Shown: positions 14,101-21,467 of the stretch, in pieces
Layout: every line of letters begins with the position of its first letter
How positions within the stretch are numbered: position 1 is the first letter of the stretch
Assembly: GCF_027409185.1 (NCBI RefSeq)
Contig: NC_084462.1
Location: 155,049,490 to 155,113,489, forward strand
DNA from: Cynocephalus volans
Taxonomy: Eukaryota; Chordata; Mammalia; Dermoptera; Cynocephalidae
Reading direction: 5' to 3'
Length of the DNA: 64,000 nucleotides
Position numbers and translations under genes: made by a program
Notes under the pieces: model-generated
The model's database searches: none
What the model was told of the DNA's origin: nothing
Seen by the model: only the letters and a program-made list of their open reading frames with translations

Positions 14101-17100
14101 ACATCTGAGCCTCAGTGTCCTATTGCCTTTACCATCAGGGCAGAAATGGTTGGTTAAAATATTATGTAATCTGTTTATGTGGCAGATTGGGGAAGGATAA
14201 TTTGAAGTATGTGGTAATTATAAGGCAAAACCTAAACTGTTAAACAAAACTAACCCATTTGACCTAAATATAAAAATATTACTTACATTATACAACATCA
14301 ATACTCTACAAGTTAGCTTTTGTAAAAAGCAAGTAGACCGAATCCTCTGGGAAAGTTATAGTATGCCCAAAGACCTGCCTAGAAAGCTTAGCTGCAGCCT
14401 TATTTGAAGGTAAGAAAATAGACTGGATAAGTTACATGTTATTTTCTAAATTTACTTTTTGTCACTCTATTTTCATAATAAACTATTTAGTACAAAAAGA
14501 AACATTAAAATAAAAACACCTATCAATAATCTCACCAAATCCATTTTCTCTTTGTCTTTGTGCATATCTGGATACATAATGTTACATTACAATTTTCTAT
14601 TTTGCTTATTTGCTTAATGTTTGAGCACAAATAATTTTCATGTTATAGTTTTTGTCATTTTCATCTTAGTGATTACATAACATTTTGGATTGGCTAGCAT
14701 ACTGATGTCCTTTTCAACTTTATGATTTTGTAATGGCCGTAGTTTAGTTTGCTTTGTAGTCATTATACAATATTGGTATGGTATGGAATTTTTCTTATGT
14801 TTACATATTTTATATTTTTTAGAAAGAAGGGAAACTTACTGTGGCCATATCTTTTCCTTTTCACTGTTTTTCTTTGAACTTCTTCAGGACAAGTATTCAA
14901 GGAAATGTGGATATTGGAGATTTGACCTGGGAGCAGAAGGAGAAAGTCTTGAGATTGCTCTTTGCAAAAATGAATGGTTTTGTTCCTAGGTAACTCTCTG
15001 TTTCTGCAGTGAAATACCAAGTTGTTATGAAATCTAGAAACCTCTTAGGAACAATGAACTTACTCTTACTTAAAATTAAAGGAATGGGAAAGGACCATAA
15101 AATATAAAAAGGTCCTACTGCTTAGCTAATGCAATTACCAGAGATGAAGAATGGGAAATGAATGAATGAGCACGAAAATAAAAGATGAATTGGAATTAAA
15201 GGGGGGAGAAAAAGATTAATCTTAGCTACTTAAGGTAATGCTTATTAAGAAGTTACAACAGTGCTCAGCTGAATGAGTAGCAACTTAAGGAAAGCATAAC
15301 AACTGTTAAGATTTTATTGGTTTGGTTTTCAAAAATAAATAAATGATTTTTAAGCTGACTGATTATAATCAAGGGAATCTCTAATGCAAGAAAGAGAACT
15401 AGAAAGGAAAATAAGGCTGGCCAGTTAGCTCAGTTGGTTAGAGCACGGTGTTGTAACACCAAGGTCAAGGGTTTGGATCCCTATACTAGCCAGCTGCCAA
15501 AAAAAAAAAAAAAAAAAAGTATTTACCTTGTATCGGGCAGCTGCCAAAAAACAAAAAGGAAAACAAATTCAGATATTACAAATAATTTCTTTTGATGATT
15601 AGTTTCACTTTCTTTCTCCACTAGGTTTCATCAGTGACTATAGCCCTGGTATATAAAATAAACCAAGCACTTACTTATTGCTTGTTACCTGCTTAGCATT
15701 GTGTTGGGTACTATCAGGGATTCAAAAGAATGAAGAAATACTGCCTTGGAACTCAAAGAACTTACAATCTAGTTGCTCAAACAGAACCAAACATAACAAG
15801 GGAAGAAATTAGGTGGCACAATAAAGTTCAGACAATATGTCAATGGCTAAAGTAGTCAGAGAAGACATTCCTGAAAGAGTATTACTCTGTGGGGTGCCCT
15901 ACAGGGGGAAGAGGGCACATAAGACAAGGGGCTGAATAGACAGCATAAGCAAAAGCCCAGGGGTAGGAATGGGTATGGGACATTTAGGGAACATTGAGGA
16001 AAAATTGCCTGGCTGAGAAAATTTGGTGATGCTAGAGAATAATTAGAAATAAGGCTTAATCTATAGATTAAATTATGATGAACCTTAAAAACCATGCAGA
16101 AAAGCCTGAACTATTGTAGATTCTAGAGTAGTGTGTACCCTACTTTTCTGCTCTGCCTTGAAGGAATACAAATAGGACTAAGCCATACTCTCATTCTCTC
16201 TAACTGGAAGGTTTCACAGGTCAAGATCAGTGTTTTTAGATCTGACATTAACCAAACAGAGACATTCATGATAGATTGGACGGACAAAATTAGAGTTGGG
16301 GAACAGCAGTTGTGAAGAGGTTTAGGCAAGAGTGGGAGTAGTCAGAAAAAAGAGAAATAGAGACATTTAGGAAAGAGAAACAGGACTTGGTGATAAAGGA
16401 CAAAAGGAATAAAGAAAAGAAAGAGTAAATATTTAAGTTTTGTAGCTTAAGAAATCAAGGAATAGTGGTATGCCAGATAAATGAAAATCTGGAAAGCCAG
16501 TTTGAGGGAAATGTTATAATTTTGTTTGAAATGTTTAAATTTTATTTAATCCATCTATTAATTAATTTAACATATACATATTGAGTGCCTACTATTTATT
16601 GAGGATATAGTGTTGAACAAATAAAGACATAATGTGTAATCTCAGAAAGTTTATTGTCTACATGGGGAGAAAAATGTTATTTAGATCATTACATAAATAA
16701 ATATAAAAGCGCAACTACAACATAGGTTCAGAGGAATTACATAGTGGTATGAAAGCCTAGATTAGGGGAGTCTGAACTGATTAAAGAGGTCAGGAAAAAA
16801 AATTTTAAAAATAAAATAATAAAATAAAAAAAAAATAAAGAGGTCAGGAAAGTCTGAGGAAGTAAAAGCCTCAGCTGATTTCTAAAAGGTGAATTAGAAC
16901 AAAAGAGGGGGGGGGAACATTCCAGGTAGAAGAAATAGTGGTATTTTCAGTGTCGAACTGGAGATAATGGCAGTATATTGAAGTGAAAAAAATCCTTTAA
17001 GGCATTTTAAAAAGTGACTGGAATACAGGTGAAAATTTAGGGAGGGGGAGATTTGAGCATGTTTAGTGAAAACTGGTAATTGAGTCTAGGAGAGTGGATG

Positions 17101-19483
17101 AAGGTAGAAGAGTAGAGAACTGAGGCTAGAACACTTATGAATAAGCACAATTAGGTAACAAGAGAATAAAGAATATAAGCAAAAGGGAAGAGTTTAAAGA
17201 ACTGTAGGCTAAATGACTTTGAAATGGCTTTTGTGTCACTGATAGCCTTCCAAAGAGTTTGATTAAAAATGTAGAGGTAGACTTCAGACTACAGGTACTG
17301 AATGTGTCTCCTTGTGAGTTGATTTTTTTTGTATCCTGGGAAATACAACCAGAGTTCCAGGCCTCCGGTTCCAATTCCATACTATGTTGTTTTCAACACT
17401 GGAGAAACAAAGGCATTTGAGTGAGATTGTTCATACCATCACAGTGAACTTGTCTAAGCCTATTGAAATCATGTCTAAGCCTTTAGGAATCTCATGCCAG
17501 AAATGGATAAAGGAAAAATAAGATAGGAATAGAATGCTGAAATGTTGAGATGAAGATGAGATTATATAAGAAAGCTCAGACCAGACTGGGGACGAGTTAG
17601 ATGATAAAAGGTCTACCAGGCAAGTGGAGTAATTAGGAAGTTGGTTAGAGTTCACAGTGGATTGTGTGTGACTGAATCCAACAGTACAGTATTTTTCTTT
17701 GTGACTGAACTAAGTCAGAGTGGTATAACCAATAAGCTGTACTCTTCAGTGCATCAGCAACCACTCTGGCTATAACTCAGGCAATGTTAGTATCTAAAAT
17801 ACATTTTTTTCGTGCGTAACTTAATATAGCCAGATTTTGAATGAGTTTATGCAGCTTTCATATGCACCTAATTGAGAACAAGTTTTAGGAGTGTGAGGTA
17901 TGTGTCTTTATCTGTTGACAAATCAACCTGCTACACAGTACTTTTTATAACTCAATTATTAAGCTCACTTTCAATTTAGAAAACTGAATTAGTGGTATGT
18001 TTATTTCTTATTCTTAAACCCATACCTTCCAAAGTATAAAAATAAATTTTTATACTGGGACTATCTCCTTTGGGTAACTTTCCCATGTTTCTGAGGTTCT
18101 TTTTGTGGGAAGGGAGCTTTCCTGGACATGTTTTTGGTTGGCCTTGCCCTTCACTGTTAATAGCTGTTGTGTGAGTATCATCATTGTGATCATCTCCATA
18201 AATATTTCCATTTCTTGAATTCAACATGTCTCAACCTCCATATATTAAATATTGCCTAATATCATACCATATCGATGTACGTAAAAGCTCGTTTTTGAAA
18301 TTAGGAAGCCCATTCAACCGAATCATTTCACTTAGTACTTTAAAAGTGTAGTTGAAATATGAGGGATGAGGAAACACTGCCTTATTATATTTTTTGACTT
18401 TTACTCACCACAGGAAATACAGTCAGAGTTTTAGGCCTCCAGTTCCAGACTATGTTGTTTCTGACATTGGAGAAACAAAGGAATTTGGGTAAGATCTCTT
18501 GCTAAAGTAATAAATGTGGGCCTGAATCACAGTGGTTATTGTGGGCATCTTAAACGTGCTAAGAGTTGAGTGAGAGTAATATGACAAGTCTGTTGTTCTG
18601 AACCAGGTTCCGTGTTTATGTAGTTGTTGACAGCTCTGTCATTCTGTCCTTATTGCAGGGATGAAAGTAAGCTTCAAGATCAAACCTTCATCACCCAGCA
18701 AGTTCCAGTTTCAGACTCTTCTGGTGAAATGGTACTACCCAATATCCCAAAAGGATCACAAGAGCCTGACACAGTAAGGAGTTTGCAATCTAATCATACA
18801 ATACACATGTCTGTTACCCTTCCCCATGCAGCTTCTTTGCTAAATCAATTCTTTACTATCCAGGAGCCCTCAGGATCAGTGGAATGAGTGATAAATAGTA
18901 CTAGTATTAGATCATAGACATTTTTATAACAATATCACACTAACGGTATATTATACTTAATGCAAATGCCTATTTGTGCCTCTTTTAGTATGGAAAATCT
19001 ATAGACTGTCTTATTTATTTATTTATTTTGGTAGCTGGTTGGTATGGGGATCTGAACCCTTGACCTTGGTGTTATACCACCATGCTCTAACCAGCTGAGC
19101 TAACCAGCCAGCCCTAGATTGCCTTTTGAAAGTAGCCTCGCCAAACTGTATACTATCTTTTATGTAAGAGTAAACATAATGACCTGGTAACTCGGCTTTG
19201 GATATAGGTGGGAAGTCTGAGTCATTACAACCTAAGGGACAAAGGTATTATAACGAAGTATGAAACCATTTTTAAAAAGCCATGATTTTTTTAGAGCATT
19301 TTATTTGTAATTTGTTATTCATAATCAATTAGCACAATGTAGGAGAAATTTTACATGAGACCATATCAGAGAAAAAAAAAAAAAAAGAAATTTTTAGCTG
19401 CTACCAGCATGAACATAACTGCATAACTGTACAGATTTTTTTTTCCATTTTAGAACCAAGAAACTCTTCTGAGCTGCAAATAG
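1638..19483 (+). CDS. BBOF1: Basal body orientation factor 1, 3' three quarters, nine exons
   Basis: Coding exons joined at 1638-1781, 6177-6257, 9936-10006, 10729-10873, 11934-12427, 14888-14989, 18414-18488, 18659-18773 and 19454-19483. Every junction is AG/GT and all phases agree, giving about 418 residues ending in TAG. I recognise the protein as BBOF1 (CCDC176/C14orf45, 529 aa in human) from blocks such as QINELEG, LEGRFFEEKHRLEQEAE, QAGQVEINKLQ, MKDREMNRVKKLAKNILDE and NVDIGDLTWEQKEKVLRLL. About 110 N-terminal residues must lie left of the window. Most of the chain is charged, heptad-like coiled coil (residues about 1-290 of this part), followed by a less ordered tail with RPPVPDYVVSD. 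The family is known to act at basal bodies of motile cilia to align and maintain cilium orientation. The gene is convergent with ALDH6A1. The last exon is the least certain part, because read-through of the 18774 donor gives an alternative C-terminus. Confidence 0.9.
2310..2428 (+). repeat. MIR fragment
   Basis: tttgctcatttataaagtag and tcatagggttgttgtaggat. It ends at the mariner-like element at 2429. Confidence 0.6.
2429..2514. mobile_element. Mariner-like miniature inverted-repeat element, copy 2
   Basis: gaggggtcttcaaaaagtcc at the left and ttcttttgaagtaccctcat at the right, flanked by TA/AT. It is in inverted orientation relative to copy 1. Confidence 0.7.
2780..2893. repeat. Foldback: 48-bp inverted repeat with 18-bp loop
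   Basis: The left arm 2780-2827 begins tcaaagaacttgtgggcata; the right arm 2846-2893 is its reverse complement with about five mismatches in 48. It lies in a BBOF1 intron. A second foldback lies 95 bp downstream. Confidence 0.8.
2988..3060. repeat. Foldback: inverted repeat of about 30 bp
   Basis: tcttgagggaggtgattaga (2988 on) against the reverse complement of tctgatcacctccctcaaga (ending 3059), continuing inward with more mismatches. It neighbours the foldback at 2780. Confidence 0.75.
3160..3530 (+). repeat. L2 fragment
   Basis: tctttcaaaggctcagctca, catgaggccttcccccagag and ttagaatgtaaattcttgga have the order of an L2 3' end. It lies in a BBOF1 intron. Confidence 0.65.
3924..4036 (+). 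mobile_element. tRNA-Ile SINE monomer
   Basis: It has the Pol III A-box-like gctcagctggttagag, the caaggtcaagggtttgg B-box region, a ccagcta 3' end and an A-rich tail. Target-site duplication aaattcaaaggc at 3912-3923 and 4037-4048. Confidence 0.8.
4667..4811 (-). mobile_element. tRNA-Ile SINE dimer, GC-rich subfamily
   Basis: The reverse complement runs gggccgagcc..ggcgcactcgg, then cgacgctcccgccgcgggttcgga, then a shortened second monomer (ggccggtgcactcactggctgag..ccggtcacg) and a poly-A tail. Target-site duplication ggactttttctttttc at 4651-4666 and 4812-4827. Confidence 0.9.
5300..5470 (-). repeat. MIR, antisense
   Basis: cctatgagataggtactatt, aagtgacttgccaagagtca and gcttgtgagagaggcagcac. 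BBOF1 intron. Confidence 0.65.
6177..6257 (+). CDS. BBOF1: BBOF1 coding exon b
   Basis: 81 bp, phase 0 at both ends, 27 codons (LKENLRNTERKHQE to GRFFEEK). The acceptor follows a long T-rich tract ending ttttag; the donor is gtacag. Coiled-coil segment. A SINE sits only 37 bp into the following intron (6295). Confidence 0.9.
6295..6415 (+). mobile_element. tRNA-Ile SINE, GC-rich subfamily with second monomer mostly deleted
   Basis: The first monomer is complete. The second is reduced to tggctgagtaccggtcacg before the A tail. Target-site duplication agaaatgttttctt at 6281-6294 and 6416-6429. It lies 37 bp downstream of a BBOF1 exon. Confidence 0.9.
6436..6792. mobile_element. Tigger-type DNA transposon remnant
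   Basis: ccttggtatccatgggggat, gatgctcaagtccctgatat, and ttggttgaatccacaggtgt near the other end: a known TcMar-Tigger-like layout with inverted ends, non-coding. I assign the superfamily from memory, not from a search. Confidence 0.55.
6882..6983 (+). mobile_element. tRNA-Ile SINE monomer
   Basis: ggactggccagttagttcag, then aacaccaaggtcaagggttcg, ccagctacc and an 18-A tail: the classic single-monomer form. Duplications are not clear. Confidence 0.85.
7414..7564 (-). mobile_element. tRNA-Ile SINE dimer, GC-rich subfamily
   Basis: Full-length minus-strand copy with a long T tract (its poly-A). Target-site duplication taacttttcatt at 7402-7413 and 7565-7576. Confidence 0.9.
7921..8356 (+). 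mobile_element. MaLR-type solo LTR, sense
   Basis: tggattgaattatgtccccc start, tattatggtaattgaaagg middle, ggactttggacttcccagcc and aataaatttc...ttaaca-like end. It contains a TC microsatellite. Closely related to the copies at 28128 and 49777. It lies in a BBOF1 intron. Confidence 0.65.
8151..8192. repeat. (TC)n microsatellite
   Basis: About 17 consecutive TC/CT units inside the LTR at 7921-8356. Confidence 0.9.
9035..9625 (+). repeat. L2 3' end interrupted by a MIR
   Basis: 9035-9270 (tcttcctggaatgctcttct, gcatttaccacagtctatta) and 9495-9625 (ctagaatataagcttcgtga, aataggaatttgttgaaatg) are two parts of an L2 tail. 9278-9480 between them is a MIR (gccacttactagctacggga, tttcatagggttgttgtgag). 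Confidence 0.7.
9936..10006 (+). CDS. BBOF1: BBOF1 coding exon c
   Basis: 71 bp, phase 0 in and 2 out. It encodes HRLEQEAEEKVIMLAERAHHEAV plus two bases of a split codon. The acceptor is a T-rich tract ending tttag; the donor is gtaaga. Coiled coil. Confidence 0.9.
10007..11933 (+). other. Two BBOF1 introns around exon d
   Basis: 10007-10728 is pyrimidine-rich near its start and otherwise featureless. 10874-11933 contains a possible old repeat at about 11180-11500 (ccttaactttgctctgcaac, cttcctggaagtcctacaca) that I cannot name; no gene. Confidence 0.7.
10729..10873 (+). CDS. BBOF1: BBOF1 coding exon d
   Basis: 145 bp. The first base completes a split Met codon, then QLNNAGRSVFKEN, YLQKALAYHLKEADALQ and a glutamine-rich end (FLLQQK). 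The acceptor is tatttcag and the donor is gtttcc (weak). Together with the preceding exon it makes 72 whole codons, which confirms the frame. Confidence 0.9.
11934..12427 (+). CDS. BBOF1: BBOF1 coding exon e (largest)
   Basis: 494 bp, phase 0 in and 2 out. It encodes 164 residues from EINDLLVKEKIMQFIQQRSQ to NWDLMEAEK plus the first two bases of a Trp codon. This is the best conserved block, with MKDREMNRVKKLAKNILDE and HYKKIAQAAFNLKMRSACAG. The donor is gtactg, poor after +3; the next exon starts with the g that completes TGG (Trp), so the junction is supported by reading frame. Confidence 0.92.
12852..13047 (-). mobile_element. tRNA-Ile SINE dimer, standard subfamily
   Basis: The reverse complement reads ggccggcctgtggctcactt, a first monomer with gataacaccaaggcc, then a second monomer with gacaacaccaagtcaagggt and a TTTA-rich tail. 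Target-site duplication cttgagatgaaat at 12839-12851 and 13048-13060. Confidence 0.9.
13815..13982 (-). mobile_element. tRNA-Ile SINE dimer, standard subfamily
   Basis: Two monomers on the minus strand. The flanks tatggtgttataaa / tacggtgttataaa (about 13800-13813 and 13983-13996) look like the target-site duplication with one substitution. Confidence 0.88.
14888..14989 (+). CDS. BBOF1: BBOF1 coding exon f
   Basis: 102 bp. It completes the Trp codon and encodes TSIQGNVDIGDLTWEQKEKV and then LRLLFAKMNGFVP. The acceptor is tcttcag and the donor is gtaact. The DLTWEQKEKVLRLLF block is characteristic of the family tail. Confidence 0.9.
   Translation, partial: DKYSRKCGYWRFDLGAEGESLEIALCKNEWFCS
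15416..15517 (+). mobile_element. tRNA-Ile SINE monomer with repeated tail
   Basis: Full monomer and A tail. A second short piece of the SINE end (cgggcagctgccaaaaaac) follows at 15533-15555. aaaggaaaataa before and aaaggaaaacaa after suggest that both pieces are one insertion. Confidence 0.82.
15640..16330 (+). repeat. Ancient interspersed repeat (L2/CR1-like)
   Basis: tgttacctgcttagcattgt, aagaacttacaatctagttg and gcttaatctatagattaaat resemble the family at 44170. Text of this kind continues in part at 16560-16800. BBOF1 intron before exon g. Confidence 0.4.
17340..17420 (+). pseudogene. Decayed duplicate of BBOF1 exon g
   Basis: This 81-bp stretch lies in the intron before exon g (18414-18488). 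It aligns to that exon along its whole length with about a dozen substitutions and one 6-bp insertion, so the reading frame stays open: it would read as a Lys-Tyr-Asn-Gln start, RPPVPIPYYVVFN and GETKAFE. The donor side is gtgaga (plausible), but the acceptor AG is gone (cctgg where the real exon has cacag), so it is probably not spliced. Intronic flanks show little obvious similarity. I infer an old local tandem duplication of one exon. Confidence 0.75.
18414..18488 (+). CDS. BBOF1: BBOF1 coding exon g
   Basis: 75 bp encoding RKYSQSFRPPVPDYVVSD followed by IGETKEFG, with split codons at both ends. The acceptor is caccacag and the donor is gtaaga. A diverged second copy of this exon lies about 1.07 kb upstream at 17340-17420 (listed separately). 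Confidence 0.9.
18659..18773 (+). CDS. BBOF1: BBOF1 coding exon h
   Basis: 115 bp. It completes a Gly codon, then DESKLQDQTFITQQVPVSD and SSGEMVLPNIPKGSQEPDT. It ends in phase 0 at a good donor (gtaagg). If that donor is not used, the frame stays open for 37 more codons to a stop at 18885-18887, so a short alternative tail is possible. Confidence 0.85.
19012..19114 (-). mobile_element. tRNA-Ile SINE monomer
   Basis: Minus-strand monomer with a TTTA-rich tail. Imperfect flanking repeats are tagactgtctt / tagattgcctt. It lies in the last BBOF1 intron. Confidence 0.85.
19454..19483 (+). CDS. BBOF1: BBOF1 last coding exon (putative)
   Basis: The acceptor is a strong T tract ending attttag. The exon contributes NQETLLSCK and a TAG stop in the phase required by the preceding exon. 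The call rests on splice signals and frame only; I do not remember the C-terminus of the human protein well enough to confirm it. A possible poly-A signal AATAAA lies at 19973-19978. Confidence 0.6.
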   Translation, partial: NQETLLSCK

Positions 19484-21362
19484 CTGGCCAAATGAGTTGA
19501 TTCCAATTAGAGTAACACAATTCTGCTTAGTCAGTATTTTTTAAAAAAATATTTCCTTTAAACGTAAGGAAAATGTTTAGGAGTCTCTGTGATTATATTT
19601 AATTCCACTTGGAATTTAGACAATAATGACCTTTTATTCAACCCAGCCTATAGTTGTTGGATTGCATTAAATATCACTACCAGTTGCCAAATGATAAGAG
19701 ATAAATCAAGGGACACTGTATGCTCAAATTGTAAATTTCTATTGCCTCACCGTTTGGAAGGCAAACCTCCCTTCCCCCCCAAAAAGGCCCATTAGGGTCA
19801 TAAGTATTATTAAAATTCCAGTCACCTTAAGTGATTGAAGATTCTGACATTCTATCCAGCAGGTGGCAGTAATAAGCCTAAAGTCCACAGAGTGCATAAC
19901 ATTTTCAATTTTCCACCATCCTTAATTCACTGAATAAGCCCCATGGAGTAGGTTAGCACTATTGAAGTGACTAATAAAGAAACAGAAAAATAAATGATCT
20001 GTGCTACCTGTGGAGGATCAGAGATTATGCTGTCAAGGCCAGCAGCCTTCTGCTAGTTCACTGGGTTGAAAACTGTATCAGAAAGACATGCTTCAGGGCC
20101 GAGCCCGTGGCGCACGACGCGGGTTCGGATCCTATATAGGACTGGCCGGTGCACTCACTGGCTGAGTGCCGGTCACGAAAAAAGACAAAAAAAAAAAAAA
20201 AAAGAAAGACATGCTTCAGTTGCGATGGTAGAGCAAAAAGACTGAATCCATTTTTGTTCAGCACATCAGTTTCTGTCTCATTTAAAGTTCAGATATATCA
20301 AAGAAACAAAAAGCGTAAAGGCAGTTGAGTTAATGGTAGCAGAAGACTGTCGATGCATTTCTTTTTTACTACTTTATGTCATGACAAGCTTTGAAATTTC
20401 TTAGGCCAATCAATTACTGTACACAGAGAGTTCTTTCATTAAAAAGTATCACTAATGAGAAATTCAGGCAAGAGGAAAGAACAACATATAAAATATAGCA
20501 ACTGATATCAGATTAGATTTGTTTAAGGCAAGAGTCTTACTTTCATAGTTTGAATACTCCTTGATTTCTAGGCCTGAAATAACTTTTGAAATAATTTTCT
20601 GAAAAAACTACTTGCATCTGAATTAATGGCAGAAGCGTTAATTAATGATTGCTTAAGCAAACCCTGAAACTTAACCCTTGACACACAAAACAAAAAGTTG
20701 ATTTATCCATTGCATACTGATGTATTCTTGAGAAGTGATTTTAAGAAGCAGGAATAGTGACAATGATAGAATTAAATAGTGGTCATGAATCACCAGGACA
20801 ACAAAGTGGCATTGAGCAGAAAAAAAAGCAGTTGTCACAACTTTGGGGTAAATAAAAATGGATTATACATTGTGTAGTCTGTGATAAAAGAAAGGCTCAG
20901 GAAAACTTAGCAGAGAGGTCTCCCCCACTGACATTTATATAGGGCTGTGTTTGAGGATCAACCAGAGGGTGAATTATTTCTATCCCTATTTCCTCATCCA
21001 AGAGTTCTTCTTCCAATTATTGGAAGATCTTCTTTATATACACTGACCTTCCCCTGCTTTCAAGTCATCAGAAAAGGGGAGAATTTTTAGAAAACAGGTA
21101 TAAGCTCTCATCCTAATAAGCATTTCACAGTTACAAGTTACCTCAAAAATAGAAATATGAACAGCAAGTGAAAATCTGGTTTCAGTGTCATAATGTGATT
21201 CTCCCTATAGCAACTTTGCAGGTGCCAAGCTTCCTGAGAAAGATTTTAGTTACAAGGCATTCCAATCCCAGATCATCTGATCTGAGCAAAAATGGCAAAT
21301 GAAGTTGGTCAAGAATAAAGGGAGATTACTCAGGATGGACTGAATCTTAAATAAACTTGTTT
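19484..21362. other. Convergent interval between BBOF1 and ALDH6A1
   Basis: It must hold the 3' UTRs of both genes. AATAAA on plus at 19973-19978 is a candidate end for BBOF1. One SINE (20097) with perfect duplications. No other coding potential. Confidence 0.7.
20097..20203 (+). mobile_element. tRNA-Ile SINE dimer with deleted first monomer
   Basis: Perfect 16-bp target-site duplication gaaagacatgcttcag (20081-20096, 20204-20219). The first monomer jumps from ggcgcac to gacgcgggttcgg, losing its middle; the second is the shortened GC-rich form. It lies between BBOF1 and ALDH6A1, possibly in a 3' UTR. Confidence 0.9.
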
Positions 21363-21467
21363 CTAACGGCCCATGGTAGGCATGACTACAGAAGGTGAGG
21401 AAAGAGTAGCATCTTCTTCTTTCCACTGAGAAGTGATGGTCTTTAGCTGTGTGTAGAATTGGATGCC
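21363..21467 (-). CDS. ALDH6A1: ALDH6A1 exon 12 (stop codon)
   Basis: 105 coding bp: [20 protein letters not shown] then [14 protein letters not shown] and TAG (21365-21363). The acceptor is cattag. The 3' UTR must extend to lower coordinates. On the minus strand an AATAAA hexamer near 19638-19633 would give a UTR of about 1.7 kb, but I could not establish the real end. Confidence 0.95.
   Translation of the reverse strand, partial: GIQFYTQLKTITSQWKEEDATLSSPSVVMPTMGR

Larger units (their letters stand above)
12428..14887 (+). other. BBOF1 intron
   Basis: Two minus-strand SINE dimers (12852, 13815), otherwise A/T-rich unique sequence. No other gene seen. Confidence 0.8.
14990..18413 (+). other. 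BBOF1 intron
   Basis: SINE monomer (15416), old L2/CR1-like text (15640-16800) and the decayed exon g copy (17340-17420). 17421-18413 shows nothing else. Confidence 0.8.
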
